NCBI GenBank assembly: GCA_021794355.1
Contig: JAJYRA010000084.1
Location: forward strand, 1-64,000
Direction of reading: 5' to 3'
Source of the DNA: Thermoplasmata archaeon
GTDB taxonomy: Archaea > Thermoplasmatota > Thermoplasmata > Thermoplasmatales > Thermoplasmataceae
Length of the DNA stretch: 64,000 bases
The notes under the pieces are model-generated. The model was not told the origin of the DNA. It did no database searches and saw only the letters and a list, made by a program, of their open reading frames with translations. The number at the start of each line of letters is the position of its first letter. Within the stretch, counting starts at the first letter, position 1. Position numbers and translations under genes: made by a program. Below are positions 52,437 to 61,174 of this stretch, piece by piece.

Positions 52437-54274
52437 CTGCTAAAAGCCCCCGTTTGTTCTATTTCCATATATCCCTTTAACCCCGTAAGAGAATTTACCT
52501 TTAAAATGATTTTTAGATTTTGGATGAATCCCGTAGATTTAAGAATAAAACCATTGGAAAGTGGTTCTTTTAGAGTTATATAACTACTATTGAATGAAAC
52601 AGACAATGTATTGTTCTGTAATGATCCATTAAAAATCAAATTATAGGACCCTGGGGCTATAAGGGGTGCTGAAAAGCAGAGGGAATTATTATTCTCAATC
52701 CTTGGAAGTAGTGAGGTGTAATTAATATAGCCCTGAATGTTGGGTTTACTCACCGCATCCAGTGTGTATATGGCGTCCCCTTTGTAATAATCCTTTACGT
52801 GATAATTCAGGTTGTTTAAAAGGTAATTTATCTTGACTATGGGGGAATTGTTCTGTGGAATTCCTACACTGATTGATTGATTAAAGAAATAACTGTATGG
52901 ATCCGTTACAATATAGTTAGGTTCAGTCTGATTAAAATTGGAATTTAGGCATACTGCTTTGTAACCCTGAAGAAATTCTGGCATATTCCCTGAAACTAGA
53001 ACTGAGGAACCTTTTGGTATAGTGTTAATGTAGGAATGAAGTTTCAAATCTGCTTCTGTTGGGACAGTTTTTGAGTAGAATGCATAGAGGCTCTGGTTTG
53101 ATCCGGTTATAAATTCCTCCTGGACATGGTTTTCATTCTGTAAGGGTATGGCACTTCCTATTGGTGAAAAAAACATGAATAGCAGGACATTGATTAGAAG
53201 TATGACCCCAAGTATTCGATTTAAATGTGCCTTCATCTTCATTCTCTTTTTTATCCTGCTCAAACCAACTATAAATGAGATAAATATTGTGGTTATATAG
53301 AGGCTCGGATATTGGAAGAATATTTGTGATTCATAGGGCCAATAGGAATTTGAAAATAACATAAGCCCGTAGGGAATTAATAGTAAAAGAAATTCTATTC
53401 CAAAAAGAGGAATGAACAGGAGAGGCCATAACACCCTGAGGAAGAACTCAGCCTTAAACCATACGTTTCCGTAAATGCCTGAGTTGTAATTTATTCCCAT
53501 ATAGTGAAATGGAAAAAAATACAGAGAATAAACGCTGGGAAAAATGAATATAAATATGGCTAGACCTCCAACTGCGAGTTCACTTTTGTTCAAGGTTAAG
53601 GACCCTTTTTCATAGGACTTTTTCAAAACTCCGATGAAAAGAAACAGGAATACTATTATTGGGGCCATGAGATCAGTTATACTTGCAAGAATAAGGAAAA
53701 TAGTCCATTTTTTTCTGTCGCCCTTAAAGTAATAATATGTTCCAAGCAAAAAGAATGTGGGAAAAAAAGCCATATAATGAAAATCAAACCAATAAACTCC
53801 TGCCAGCGGGAAATAGAAGTAGAAAGTCATAGCAACAAGTAAGGATATTTTTTTCGTATGCAGGAAATGCATGCTCATGAAATAAATGACAACTCCGGAG
53901 AAAGAGAGGAATATATTCTGGATGAACAGTAGCACATATTCATGAGGAAATATCCCATATATGAGACCAATGGGAATGTATATCAGCTTATTAGCGGCAA
54001 TACCACCATTCATGACCTGCCCAACAATGGTTTCTCCATGAAGTACGGAATAAGCTATAGACGCGTTTACCCCAAGATCAAGAGTATTTTCTGTGAAAGA
54101 CAGGTACCTCAAGTATGAAATTAAGCAATAGGCAACGGAGAATACTAGAAATGCTATAAAAATTGATTTGTTGTCTCTAATCCTGGAAAATAAGGTTTCT
54201 TCAAACTCAACCGATTTTTTAGAAGATCCAGAACTGCTCTTCAAGCTGTAGCCTTCCTTTTCCAGATCAATCAT
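52433..54274 (-). CDS. DUF2079-family membrane protein
   Basis: This 613-aa protein has about nine to ten transmembrane helices and an extracellular C-terminal domain. The segment YFPLAGVYWFDFHYMAFFPT and the neighbouring LGTYYYFKGDRKKW match DUF2079, a GT-C-related family of unknown activity in archaea and bacteria. The N-terminus has a Ser-rich cytoplasmic leader (about 45 residues). The neighbours suggest a role in surface glycan assembly. First gene of the minus-strand pair, divergent from the glycosyltransferase at 54354. Confidence 0.75.
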   Translation of the reverse strand: MIDLEKEGYSLKSSSGSSKKSVEFEETLFSRIRDNKSIFIAFLVFSVAYCLISYLRYLSFTENTLDLGVNASIAYSVLHGETIVGQVMNGGIAANKLIYIPIGLIYGIFPHEYVLLFIQNIFLSFSGVVIYFMSMHFLHTKKISLLVAMTFYFYFPLAGVYWFDFHYMAFFPTFFLLGTYYYFKGDRKKWTIFLILASITDLMAPIIVFLFLFIGVLKKSYEKGSLTLNKSELAVGGLAIFIFIFPSVYSLYFFPFHYMGINYNSGIYGNVWFKAEFFLRVLWPLLFIPLFGIEFLLLLIPYGLMLFSNSYWPYESQIFFQYPSLYITTIFISFIVGLSRIKKRMKMKAHLNRILGVILLINVLLFMFFSPIGSAIPLQNENHVQEEFITGSNQSLYAFYSKTVPTEADLKLHSYINTIPKGSSVLVSGNMPEFLQGYKAVCLNSNFNQTEPNYIVTDPYSYFFNQSISVGIPQNNSPIVKINYLLNNLNYHVKDYYKGDAIYTLDAVSKPNIQGYINYTSLLPRIENNNSLCFSAPLIAPGSYNLIFNGSLQNNTLSVSFNSSYITLKEPLSNGFILKSTGFIQNLKIILKVNSLTGLKGYMEIEQTGAFSR

Positions 54275-54353
54275 TCCAGCACTACATGGAAATTAGAATT
54301 AAAAACCCTTGTAAAATTGAAACCATAAATAATCAATGTGCATAGAGGAGAGG

Positions 54354-55457
54354 ATGAGAGTTGCTCTATTCATGACCACTGACCCAGAGATGGGTGGAGG
54401 TGTGGAAAGGTGGGTTATAAACACCATCAAGGGGAAACCGAATGAAAGCAATTTAGTTCTGGTAAAAACTGACTATTCAGATAAGAAAAGGTTTAATTTC
54501 AGGGAAAGAGAAAATAAAGGAATTACCTTTGTTACATTAAATTTATGGGAGAATAAATTTAATTTCCTGAGGAAATCAAGAGTTCTGTCCTTCTGGCTAG
54601 ACAATTTTCTTCTACCATTAATGATCAGCATATTCAAAAGAAAATATTTGAGTGAAATCAAAAAAGATCTGTTTGATGTGGTATATCTTACCAAGAACCA
54701 ATACTGGAAATTATTCAAGGGAAAGAAGATAGTGGGAAGCAACCATACTGAATTTGGAGATGAAGGTTTCATATCCACATTAAAAGCAAAACTTTTCACC
54801 AGTGGTTTGATCTATAGGGACGTATCCTATTTTCATGTATTTCCTGGGAGAAAGAAAATTGAGGCTATTTTATCCAGGAGAGCTAAGATTTTAGTCCTTC
54901 CTAACGGCGCCATTGATAGAAAATGTCCAGATAAAGAAGATAAGGATATAACATTCCTTTATGTGGGAAGACTTGAGAATATCAAGGGTATTGATATTCT
55001 GTTAAATGCATGGAAAGATGTTGAACCGAGCAATGGTAAACTAATGATTGTTGGGGGTGGTAGCTTCAATGTTGATTCATTTAAGGATGTTAAAGGGATA
55101 GAATTTAAAGGTATAGTTTCTGATAATGATCTTGATAGTATATACTGTAAAAGTGATGTTTTCATATATCCCACGAGATGGGATTCCTTTCCCATGACTG
55201 TAATAGAAGCCATGTCTTCAGGTTGCTTTATTATTACGTCTAATAGGCTGGCAAGCGCGTTTCGTAGGGATGAAACCATGAATTTCATTGAATATATTCC
55301 GCCCGAAGAAGCAGCAGTTAAAAATGCCATAAGATATGTGATTAAACATGTGGATGAAATAAGGATTAAGTCCATAAAATCCTATGAATTTTTCAAAAGT
55401 AATTATGAGTTGAATGCAATCAACAGGAAATTTTTCGAATTTTTAGAAGAAATATAA
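54354..55457 (+). CDS. Family 4 (GT-B) glycosyltransferase
   Basis: This 367-aa enzyme starts at ATG 54354 (MRVALFMTTDPEMGGGVERW); an ATG at 54336 is also in frame. The GT-B acceptor-side motif GGGVERWV and the donor-side ITFLYVGRLENIKGIDILLN, then KSDVFIYPTRWDSFPMTVIE and AMSSGCFII, are typical of GT4. First gene of a four-gene plus-strand operon (GT4, epimerase, GT4, GT2). Confidence 0.87.
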   Translation: MRVALFMTTDPEMGGGVERWVINTIKGKPNESNLVLVKTDYSDKKRFNFRERENKGITFVTLNLWENKFNFLRKSRVLSFWLDNFLLPLMISIFKRKYLSEIKKDLFDVVYLTKNQYWKLFKGKKIVGSNHTEFGDEGFISTLKAKLFTSGLIYRDVSYFHVFPGRKKIEAILSRRAKILVLPNGAIDRKCPDKEDKDITFLYVGRLENIKGIDILLNAWKDVEPSNGKLMIVGGGSFNVDSFKDVKGIEFKGIVSDNDLDSIYCKSDVFIYPTRWDSFPMTVIEAMSSGCFIITSNRLASAFRRDETMNFIEYIPPEEAAVKNAIRYVIKHVDEIRIKSIKSYEFFKSNYELNAINRKFFEFLEEI

Positions 55458-55500
55458 ATTTAAACTGTGCCGAAAGCAATCAATGCAAAGATTTTAAGAC

Positions 55501-56295
55501 ATGAATAAATATGCTAACATGAATATTTTAGTTACGGGAAGTCGTGGTTTTATTGGAACCGTTGTTATAAATACCCTAAGGGAAAGAGGATTTAATCCTG
55601 ATGGAGTTGACATCGGAGATCCTTTTGATGAAAATAAGAAATATGATATTATTCTTCATTTTGGAGCAAGAACTCTTATTAGAAATTCTTTCTCAAAACC
55701 CTATGAATACTTTGAAGATGGTCTTGGATTAACAATGAAATACCTGGAAATGGCCAGAAAACATGATGCCATTTTCCTCTTTCCATCCTCTGGCTCCACT
55801 GCAGAACCTTCCAATCCCTATTCATTGACAAAAAAGCAGGCTGTGGAGTGGATCAACCTTTATAGAAAGCTGTATTCAACAAGGGTTATCATTTTTAGGC
55901 TCTTCAACATTTATGGTACCAGCGCTAGGAAGGGTGCGGTCTATCTATTCTCCAATGCTGCCCTGAAGGGTGAGAAGGCTATTATTTACGGGGATGGAAC
56001 CCATATTAGGGATTATGTGAATGTGGAGGATCTTGCCAAAACAATAATCAGAGTTGTTGATGGTAAAATATCTCCGGGGGATTACGAGATAGGATCGGGA
56101 AAGGGTACCAGTGTAAACGAACTCTTGAACATTGTTGAAAAGATCAGTGGTAAAAAGGTTCTCACTGAAAAAAAACCATTTATAGTTGAGGAAGCAGATG
56201 AACTTGTGGCCAGAAACACCATAGTGGAAAATCCCATGCCCCTCAATGAAGGAGTCAGAAAAATAATCGATGAATTAAAAAAGGAAATAAAATGA
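55501..56295 (+). CDS. NAD-dependent nucleotide-sugar epimerase/dehydratase
   Basis: This 264-aa short-chain dehydrogenase has the Rossmann motif ILVTGSRGFIGTVVINTLRE, the S...YxxxK catalytic set (FPSSGSTAEPSNPYSLTKKQ) and IFRLFNIYGT. It is a little short for GalE/RmlB (about 310), mainly in the middle. It probably makes the sugar nucleotide used by the flanking transferases. Alternative start ATG 55519. It overlaps the next gene by 4 nt. Confidence 0.86.
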   Translation: MNKYANMNILVTGSRGFIGTVVINTLRERGFNPDGVDIGDPFDENKKYDIILHFGARTLIRNSFSKPYEYFEDGLGLTMKYLEMARKHDAIFLFPSSGSTAEPSNPYSLTKKQAVEWINLYRKLYSTRVIIFRLFNIYGTSARKGAVYLFSNAALKGEKAIIYGDGTHIRDYVNVEDLAKTIIRVVDGKISPGDYEIGSGKGTSVNELLNIVEKISGKKVLTEKKPFIVEEADELVARNTIVENPMPLNEGVRKIIDELKKEIK

Positions 56296-57380
56296 GGATA
56301 ACTCAAACCAGCCATCACTATTATCCACATTCCGGGGGAACAGAAACTGTTGTAAAAACCATAGTTGATGGTCTTGCCGAAAGGGGAAATGAACTCCATG
56401 TTTTTTCAGATTTTTCGGACATAAGGAATGATGAAAATGAACATAATGTAACATATCATGGTATAGATTTGAGGAGAATCGGAAAATTCAGATTTCCAGA
56501 AAGAGGCTACTGGAAAAAAATTGAGCTTACAAATTCAGATATTCTCCACGTACAGGGCCAGAGGGTTTGGAGCTCTGATTACCTGTACACACATCTTAGT
56601 AAAATCAGTGCCAAAAAGGTTTTTACAGCCCATGGGTTTTATCAGATTATTTATGGAGGAGCGGTAAATAAAATGTATTATAATATTTTCATGCCTTCCT
56701 ATCTTTCAAGGTTCGATCATATAATCTGCTTAACAGAGCAGGAAAAATCCACCACGTTAAAAATGAATAAGAAGAAAGCAGATAATATTACTGTGATACC
56801 GGATCCAGTGGATTTTAAAAGAATAGATTCCTACAAGTTATTGGATAATGTTCTGGAGAAATACGATCTCGATAGGTATCAATATCTTATACACGCTGGT
56901 GGACTGCACAGGAATAAGAATATTGAATTTATACTGGAAGGCATTGCCGGGTTGAACATAAGCCTTGTTTTATGCGGAAATCAACCTGACGAGGAATATC
57001 TGGATTTCATAAAGAGGAAGGCCAGTGAGTTAAAGGTCAATATAAAATTTCTTGGATCCATAAATGAAGAGGAATTATTTTCTCTTGAGAAATATGCGAA
57101 ATTTTATATTTCTGGTTCTTTCTTCGAATCCTTCGGTGTTTCCATGGTAGAATCATCCTATATTGGCACGAAGGTCATAGCCAAAGACACGGGAATCGCA
57201 AAAGAACTTGAAAATATTGGGTCCCTCAAAATTGTAAAATCACCGTCTGAGTTGAAAGAGGCAGTGGAGAATGAACCTCGGATGGATAATATTGAAAAGA
57301 TAAGAGCAGAATTGAGAAACAAATTTTCGAAAGATAAAATAATTGACCAATTGAGCGAACTTTATGAGGGACTGCTGTGA
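56292..57380 (+). CDS. Family 4 (GT-B) glycosyltransferase
   Basis: This 362-aa enzyme begins MRITQTSHHYYPHSGGTETV (acceptor-side GGxE motif) and has YLIHAGGLHRNKNIEFILEG and the donor-binding FYISGSFFESFGVSMVESSY with the EX7E-type segment. Its ATG overlaps the epimerase stop and its stop overlaps the next GTG start, so the chain is translationally coupled. It likely adds a hexose to a lipid-linked glycan. Confidence 0.88.
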   Translation: MRITQTSHHYYPHSGGTETVVKTIVDGLAERGNELHVFSDFSDIRNDENEHNVTYHGIDLRRIGKFRFPERGYWKKIELTNSDILHVQGQRVWSSDYLYTHLSKISAKKVFTAHGFYQIIYGGAVNKMYYNIFMPSYLSRFDHIICLTEQEKSTTLKMNKKKADNITVIPDPVDFKRIDSYKLLDNVLEKYDLDRYQYLIHAGGLHRNKNIEFILEGIAGLNISLVLCGNQPDEEYLDFIKRKASELKVNIKFLGSINEEELFSLEKYAKFYISGSFFESFGVSMVESSYIGTKVIAKDTGIAKELENIGSLKIVKSPSELKEAVENEPRMDNIEKIRAELRNKFSKDKIIDQLSELYEGLL

Positions 57381-58369
57381 CGGAAAAGGTGTCCATAATA
57401 ATTACTGCCCATGATAGGAAGAAATATCTTATAACCGCTGTTAATTCTGCACTTTCTCAGATTAATCTCAATTTTTCACCAGAAATTATTGTGGTTAAAA
57501 ATTATTCCGATGAGGCAATTGACAAATATCTTGAATCGAAAGAAGTGAAAAATATATATACAGAAGAAGTTAGTTTTGGAAAGAAATTGGCAACAGGTAT
57601 CAGTAATGCCACGGGAGATTGTGTTATATTCCTGGATGATGATGATCTAATGGACCCAAGGAGAGCGGAATACATTATCTCTATATTCAACAGTGACAAG
57701 GAGTTAATTTTTATACATAACAATATTCTTGTCATAACTGAGGAGGGACATCCCATAAAAAAGCAAAATATACAACCTAGGAAGATGAATTACGAGATTT
57801 TTGAAAATAGTGTACTGGATGAACACAGATGGTCAAAATTGCTTTCCAGTAGAGTTGATTGGTATGTATCATGTATGTCAATGAAAAGAGATTATGCGGA
57901 GAGCGTGAACCATATCATCCGCAATTCGTTTAGGAGCCTGGATAAAATTATGTTTATGCTATCCACATCAGGAGGAAAGAAAATAGCTTTGTGTAGTAAC
58001 AGGCTTACATTTTACAGGAGACATGAAAGCGTGACAGGTCTAAAAACTGATCTTGAAACTTTTAGAAAACAAAAGTTGAATTTTACAACGGAATCCATAA
58101 AAAATATTAAAAACACTGTTTCCTCATTGGGGGAGGGACTCAACCAAATCCCATTAAATCTTATGATTTTTAAAATGGAATGTAATGAAGCGATCTACAA
58201 ATCGGGGAGGAAAGTTGGAACAGTAAAGAAAGGCGTCAGGTGCATGAAATATTTTTTCAAATATGGCGGTTCTGAATATGTAAACCTTTCATTTCTTCTT
58301 CTTTTACATAACTTATCCCCAAAACTTTCCCTAAAATTATTCAGGTATTCTCAGACGAGAGGATTATAG
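57377..58369 (+). CDS. Family 2 glycosyltransferase
   Basis: The GTG start overlaps the previous stop (GTGA). The 330-aa enzyme has KVSIIITAHDRKKYLITAVN, CVIFLDDDDLMDPRRAEYI and a C-terminal hydrophobic stretch. It resembles the glycosyltransferase at 28377 and the DxD-altered one at 42569. Last gene of the operon; it abuts the convergent GT2 gene by 0 nt. Confidence 0.87.
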   Translation: MTEKVSIIITAHDRKKYLITAVNSALSQINLNFSPEIIVVKNYSDEAIDKYLESKEVKNIYTEEVSFGKKLATGISNATGDCVIFLDDDDLMDPRRAEYIISIFNSDKELIFIHNNILVITEEGHPIKKQNIQPRKMNYEIFENSVLDEHRWSKLLSSRVDWYVSCMSMKRDYAESVNHIIRNSFRSLDKIMFMLSTSGGKKIALCSNRLTFYRRHESVTGLKTDLETFRKQKLNFTTESIKNIKNTVSSLGEGLNQIPLNLMIFKMECNEAIYKSGRKVGTVKKGVRCMKYFFKYGGSEYVNLSFLLLLHNLSPKLSLKLFRYSQTRGL

Positions 58370-59143
58370 TTAGTTGTCGTGCAAAAATTCTGATTCAAGC
58401 TTTTTAATAATGGTTTTAATTTTTGATAGATTGCTATGTTTATTTATAAACCACATACCAATAACAGAGATGAACATACTTGGAATTGTTTTGAAAACTT
58501 TCAACTTCGATCCATCCTCGTTATTCCATTCTATTCCAACCTCTGTCGGAGTTAGCCCGTATTTCATAGAATGATAAATCACAGATACATCGAATGCCCA
58601 GTCAAACACGTTAACCTTCTGAATTACTTCCTTAATGTTTTTCCCGCCAAAAATTTTTAGACCGCATTGAGTGTCCTTTAAATCAATGCGAAAAAGGAAG
58701 AACACAAAATAATGAAAAATCCTGCCAAAAAAAATCCTGTGAAAAGGTTGCTTTACTCTTATTTTGGAATCCTTCCTCCACCTGGAAGAGACCACAAAAT
58801 TTCCTTCCTCAAGCAATCCTATTAATCGCTGAACTTCGTGGGAGGGAATGGAACCGTCTGCGTCCAGATATGCTACTATATCTCCAGTTGCTTTTCCTAT
58901 TCCTTCCTTAATTGCCCTCCCCTTGCCCAGTCTATGCTCAAACTGCAAAATGATGCAATCTGGACAGGTTGCCTTAACAATTTCAGGTGTTTTATCTGTT
59001 CCATCAAATACAACTATAATTTCCTTAAGATTACTCACACCATTGAGCAAATTGCCAATAGTACCCTCTATCCTCCTCTCCTCATTGTATGCAGGTATAA
59101 CAATGGAAACGCTTTTTTCAACCAATAGGCAAGTATCAAACAA
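58370..59143 (-). CDS. Polyprenyl-phosphate glucosyltransferase-like (ALG5/DPG synthase type) GT2
   Basis: This 257-aa enzyme has SVSIVIPAYNEERRIEGTIG, FEHRLGKGRAIKEGIGKATG, AYLDADGSIPSHEVQRL, SSRWRKDSKI and KDTQCGLKIF, all typical of ALG5-like dolichyl-phosphate glucose synthases. The start is TTG 59143 or TTG 59122; no ATG lies before the core motif. Together with the DPM1-like enzyme it would supply lipid-linked sugars to the GT-C proteins. Upstream lies the Rieske gene. Confidence 0.87.
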   Translation of the reverse strand: MFDTCLLVEKSVSIVIPAYNEERRIEGTIGNLLNGVSNLKEIIVVFDGTDKTPEIVKATCPDCIILQFEHRLGKGRAIKEGIGKATGDIVAYLDADGSIPSHEVQRLIGLLEEGNFVVSSRWRKDSKIRVKQPFHRIFFGRIFHYFVFFLFRIDLKDTQCGLKIFGGKNIKEVIQKVNVFDWAFDVSVIYHSMKYGLTPTEVGIEWNNEDGSKLKVFKTIPSMFISVIGMWFINKHSNLSKIKTIIKKLESEFLHDN

Positions 59144-59182
59144 TAGGTTTTAAAGTTTCTTTATACAAAGAGATAACATTCA

Positions 59183-59515
59183 TTAAATTTCCACTTCTAT
59201 GAAACCCTCATTTTCCCTAACATTGAAGAGTTTTAGATCAAGTTTACCCATTGGTGCATTTTTAGAGACAAATGGTGGTTCCAACATTTTACCCGTTTTC
59301 AGATCAAATACGGCATTATGACAGGGGCATTTTACTTGTTCCTTTTCCAGGTCCGGCTTTCCAAGAACGCATTTGGCGTGACTGCAAATAGCGTTAATGC
59401 CAAAAAATTGCTGTTCCTTTTTGATTATAAATATGATATCCTATCCCACCTTAACTGATATTGAACCACCTGCGTTGTCCAGTGCCTTTACTCCAACTAC
59501 TTTATTCCATACCAT
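59183..59515 (-). pseudogene. Rieske [2Fe-2S] ferredoxin-like gene with in-frame TAG
   Basis: ATG 59515 opens MVWNKVVGVKALDNAGGSIS, then codon 25 (59443-59441) is TAG, and the same frame continues KKEQQFFGINAICSHAKCVL, KCPCHNAVFDLKTGKMLEPP and a beta-rich end to TAA 59183. The Rieske ligand sets C-x-H (CSHAKC) and C-x2-H (CPCH) are intact. Total 110 codons, normal for short Rieske ferredoxins. There is no other start after the TAG before the ligands. Likely a recent nonsense mutation; readthrough or Pyl insertion is an alternative. It is too interrupted to appear as one ORF. Confidence 0.72.
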
Positions 59516-59708
59516 TGTCGTATATCTCTTTGCGACTAATAATATTTAAGTGCCCATAGTCAAAATGTTACCTTCAGTTATTAATGATGCTCAGTAGAAC
59601 TGGCTAAATTAAGGTTAAATTTTATGTATATGTAATAACATCTCCACGATTTACAGCATTTTCCAACGGGAGTGCATAATGATCGAAAAAAGGCGTTTAA
59701 TAAAACAA

Positions 59709-60242
59709 TTAATTTTTTCTCATATATCTCTTTGGAATGACAACCAAGCATATCATCAGGAACAAAGTTGAAAAGATAAACACCGTATCTGGAATATTGA
59801 GTCCCTTTTCAAGAGTATTCAAAACACTGGGTTCCTGACCATTTTGTGAAGGACTGATTGGAATGGATAATGGACCATATACGGTTGTATTGAGGTAAAT
59901 TGGAACATATTCCTTGCTCATAAAGACAAACATAAATTTGTAATAATTGTCTTTTTGAACCTTTACGTTTAATTTGTAATTATCCCATATGGAGAAGTTA
60001 AGTGCCATCTTTCCGTTGATATAAAGAGAACCAGAGCTGTTTAAAGATGTGTTTATATTCACGAAGGTGAATGTTACGGAAACAGCCTTTCCTATCATAG
60101 ATCCAATTGAAACGGAACTTTCATAATTGACGGGGCTTACATGTTTATTATTTCCTTGATGTGATGATGGGATTGATAGTGCAGTTGCAACTAAAAATAC
60201 CATTAGTACCAAGATTAAAAGTTTCTTTAGCTCAATCTCCAT
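59709..60242 (-). CDS. Small exported membrane-anchored protein, unknown function
   Basis: This 177-aa protein has an N-terminal signal or anchor (LKKLLILVLMVFLVATALSI), a beta-rich exterior with about four N-X-S/T sites (SVTFTFVNINTSLNSSGSLY) and a C-terminal helix (DTVFIFSTLFLMICLVVIP) with a basic end (KRYMRKN). Type I membrane topology. No family recognised. Confidence 0.65.
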   Translation of the reverse strand: MEIELKKLLILVLMVFLVATALSIPSSHQGNNKHVSPVNYESSVSIGSMIGKAVSVTFTFVNINTSLNSSGSLYINGKMALNFSIWDNYKLNVKVQKDNYYKFMFVFMSKEYVPIYLNTTVYGPLSIPISPSQNGQEPSVLNTLEKGLNIPDTVFIFSTLFLMICLVVIPKRYMRKN

Positions 60243-60637
60243 TTGATTATGTAAAATCCTGATAGCTTATTAAATTATTTGTGCTCAATCTATGGCGGAA
60301 AAAGATGGTTGATTTAGCTACAACGTTCCACTCGCATTACTCAAATTACGCAATAGATAGACTTTATCCCTCCATTATTGTATGTATTCTCGGCCAATGA
60401 ATTACTGATCTTTGTTTCTATTGCTTTATCAGCCAGATTCAAAGTATTCTTTCCCACTTTTGCTCATATGTTTTCTTGCAGTTGTTAGCATAACTGGTAA
60501 TTACGTAACACGTTTTGATTGCTTCTTAATCCGGTATTTTCTGTAAGAAATGATGCAAAACACGATTAGAGTATCAATCGTATATAACCGCAATAGTGCT
60601 CAATTTGAATGTTTCTGAACCTTGATTGATTAGAACA
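60243..60637. other. Intergenic region of about 395 nt
   Basis: No credible ORF, tRNA or repeat is visible. It is AT-rich; the part near 60250-60280 should contain the promoter for the exported protein. Nothing else can be supported. Confidence 0.35.
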
Positions 60638-61165
60638 CTATACCTTATCCAGTTCATCAATAAACCAATAGGCGTCCCATGGGGATGTTATCAGTACATC
60701 TCCATTTTCAATACCGGTATGGATCAACTTGCCCAGAATACACATTCTTCTGTCCTCGTATAGGATCTCATAATCCTTCGGCATTGCGGCAGAATAAAAC
60801 ATGAAAAAAGCACGGAATAGAGAGATTGTTATTTCAGAATTAAGGGATTCTATTGAATTCGTATTATTATCGACGTACTTCGCCAATGTTTCCAGACCAA
60901 GTTCCAATACTTTTCTCTTGACTTCCAGATCCGTAGACTGATTTTTGTCAATTAACTTACCTGTTACCTCACATTCCACTATTTTTAATGGAATGTCTTC
61001 AAAGGTTCCCGATAATTTATGAAGCACTTTTTCACTATTTCCTTCTAAGGAAATGAAAATTCTCATAGGAGTTCTTCGCCTTACTAAATTGACCAATTCT
61101 GAAAGGGATTGACCCTCTTCTTCTACCTTCCTTTGAGCATATATTAAAACATCCATTTTATCCAT
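60638..61165 (-). CDS. Unrecognised 175-aa protein co-transcribed with aCPSF1
   Basis: The gene starts 9 nt after the aCPSF1 stop on the same strand, so it is the second gene of that transcript. The product begins MDKMDVLIYAQRKVEEEGQS; it has LVRRRTPMRIFISLEGNSEK, KIVECEVTGKLIDKNQSTDL, helical LGLETLAKYVDN and ends WDAYWFIDELDKV. The alternation suggests a Rossmann-like or ferredoxin-like alpha/beta fold. No motif or family recognised. Being beside an RNA-cleaving termination factor suggests an RNA-related role. Confidence 0.7.
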   Translation of the reverse strand: MDKMDVLIYAQRKVEEEGQSLSELVNLVRRRTPMRIFISLEGNSEKVLHKLSGTFEDIPLKIVECEVTGKLIDKNQSTDLEVKRKVLELGLETLAKYVDNNTNSIESLNSEITISLFRAFFMFYSAAMPKDYEILYEDRRMCILGKLIHTGIENGDVLITSPWDAYWFIDELDKV

Positions 61166-61174
61166 TTTTAGTAC

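Noticed and set aside
59183..59515. Pyrrolysine as the sure explanation for the Rieske TAG
   Set aside because: No pyl genes are in the window, and a single recent nonsense mutation is simpler. Kept only as an alternative to test.
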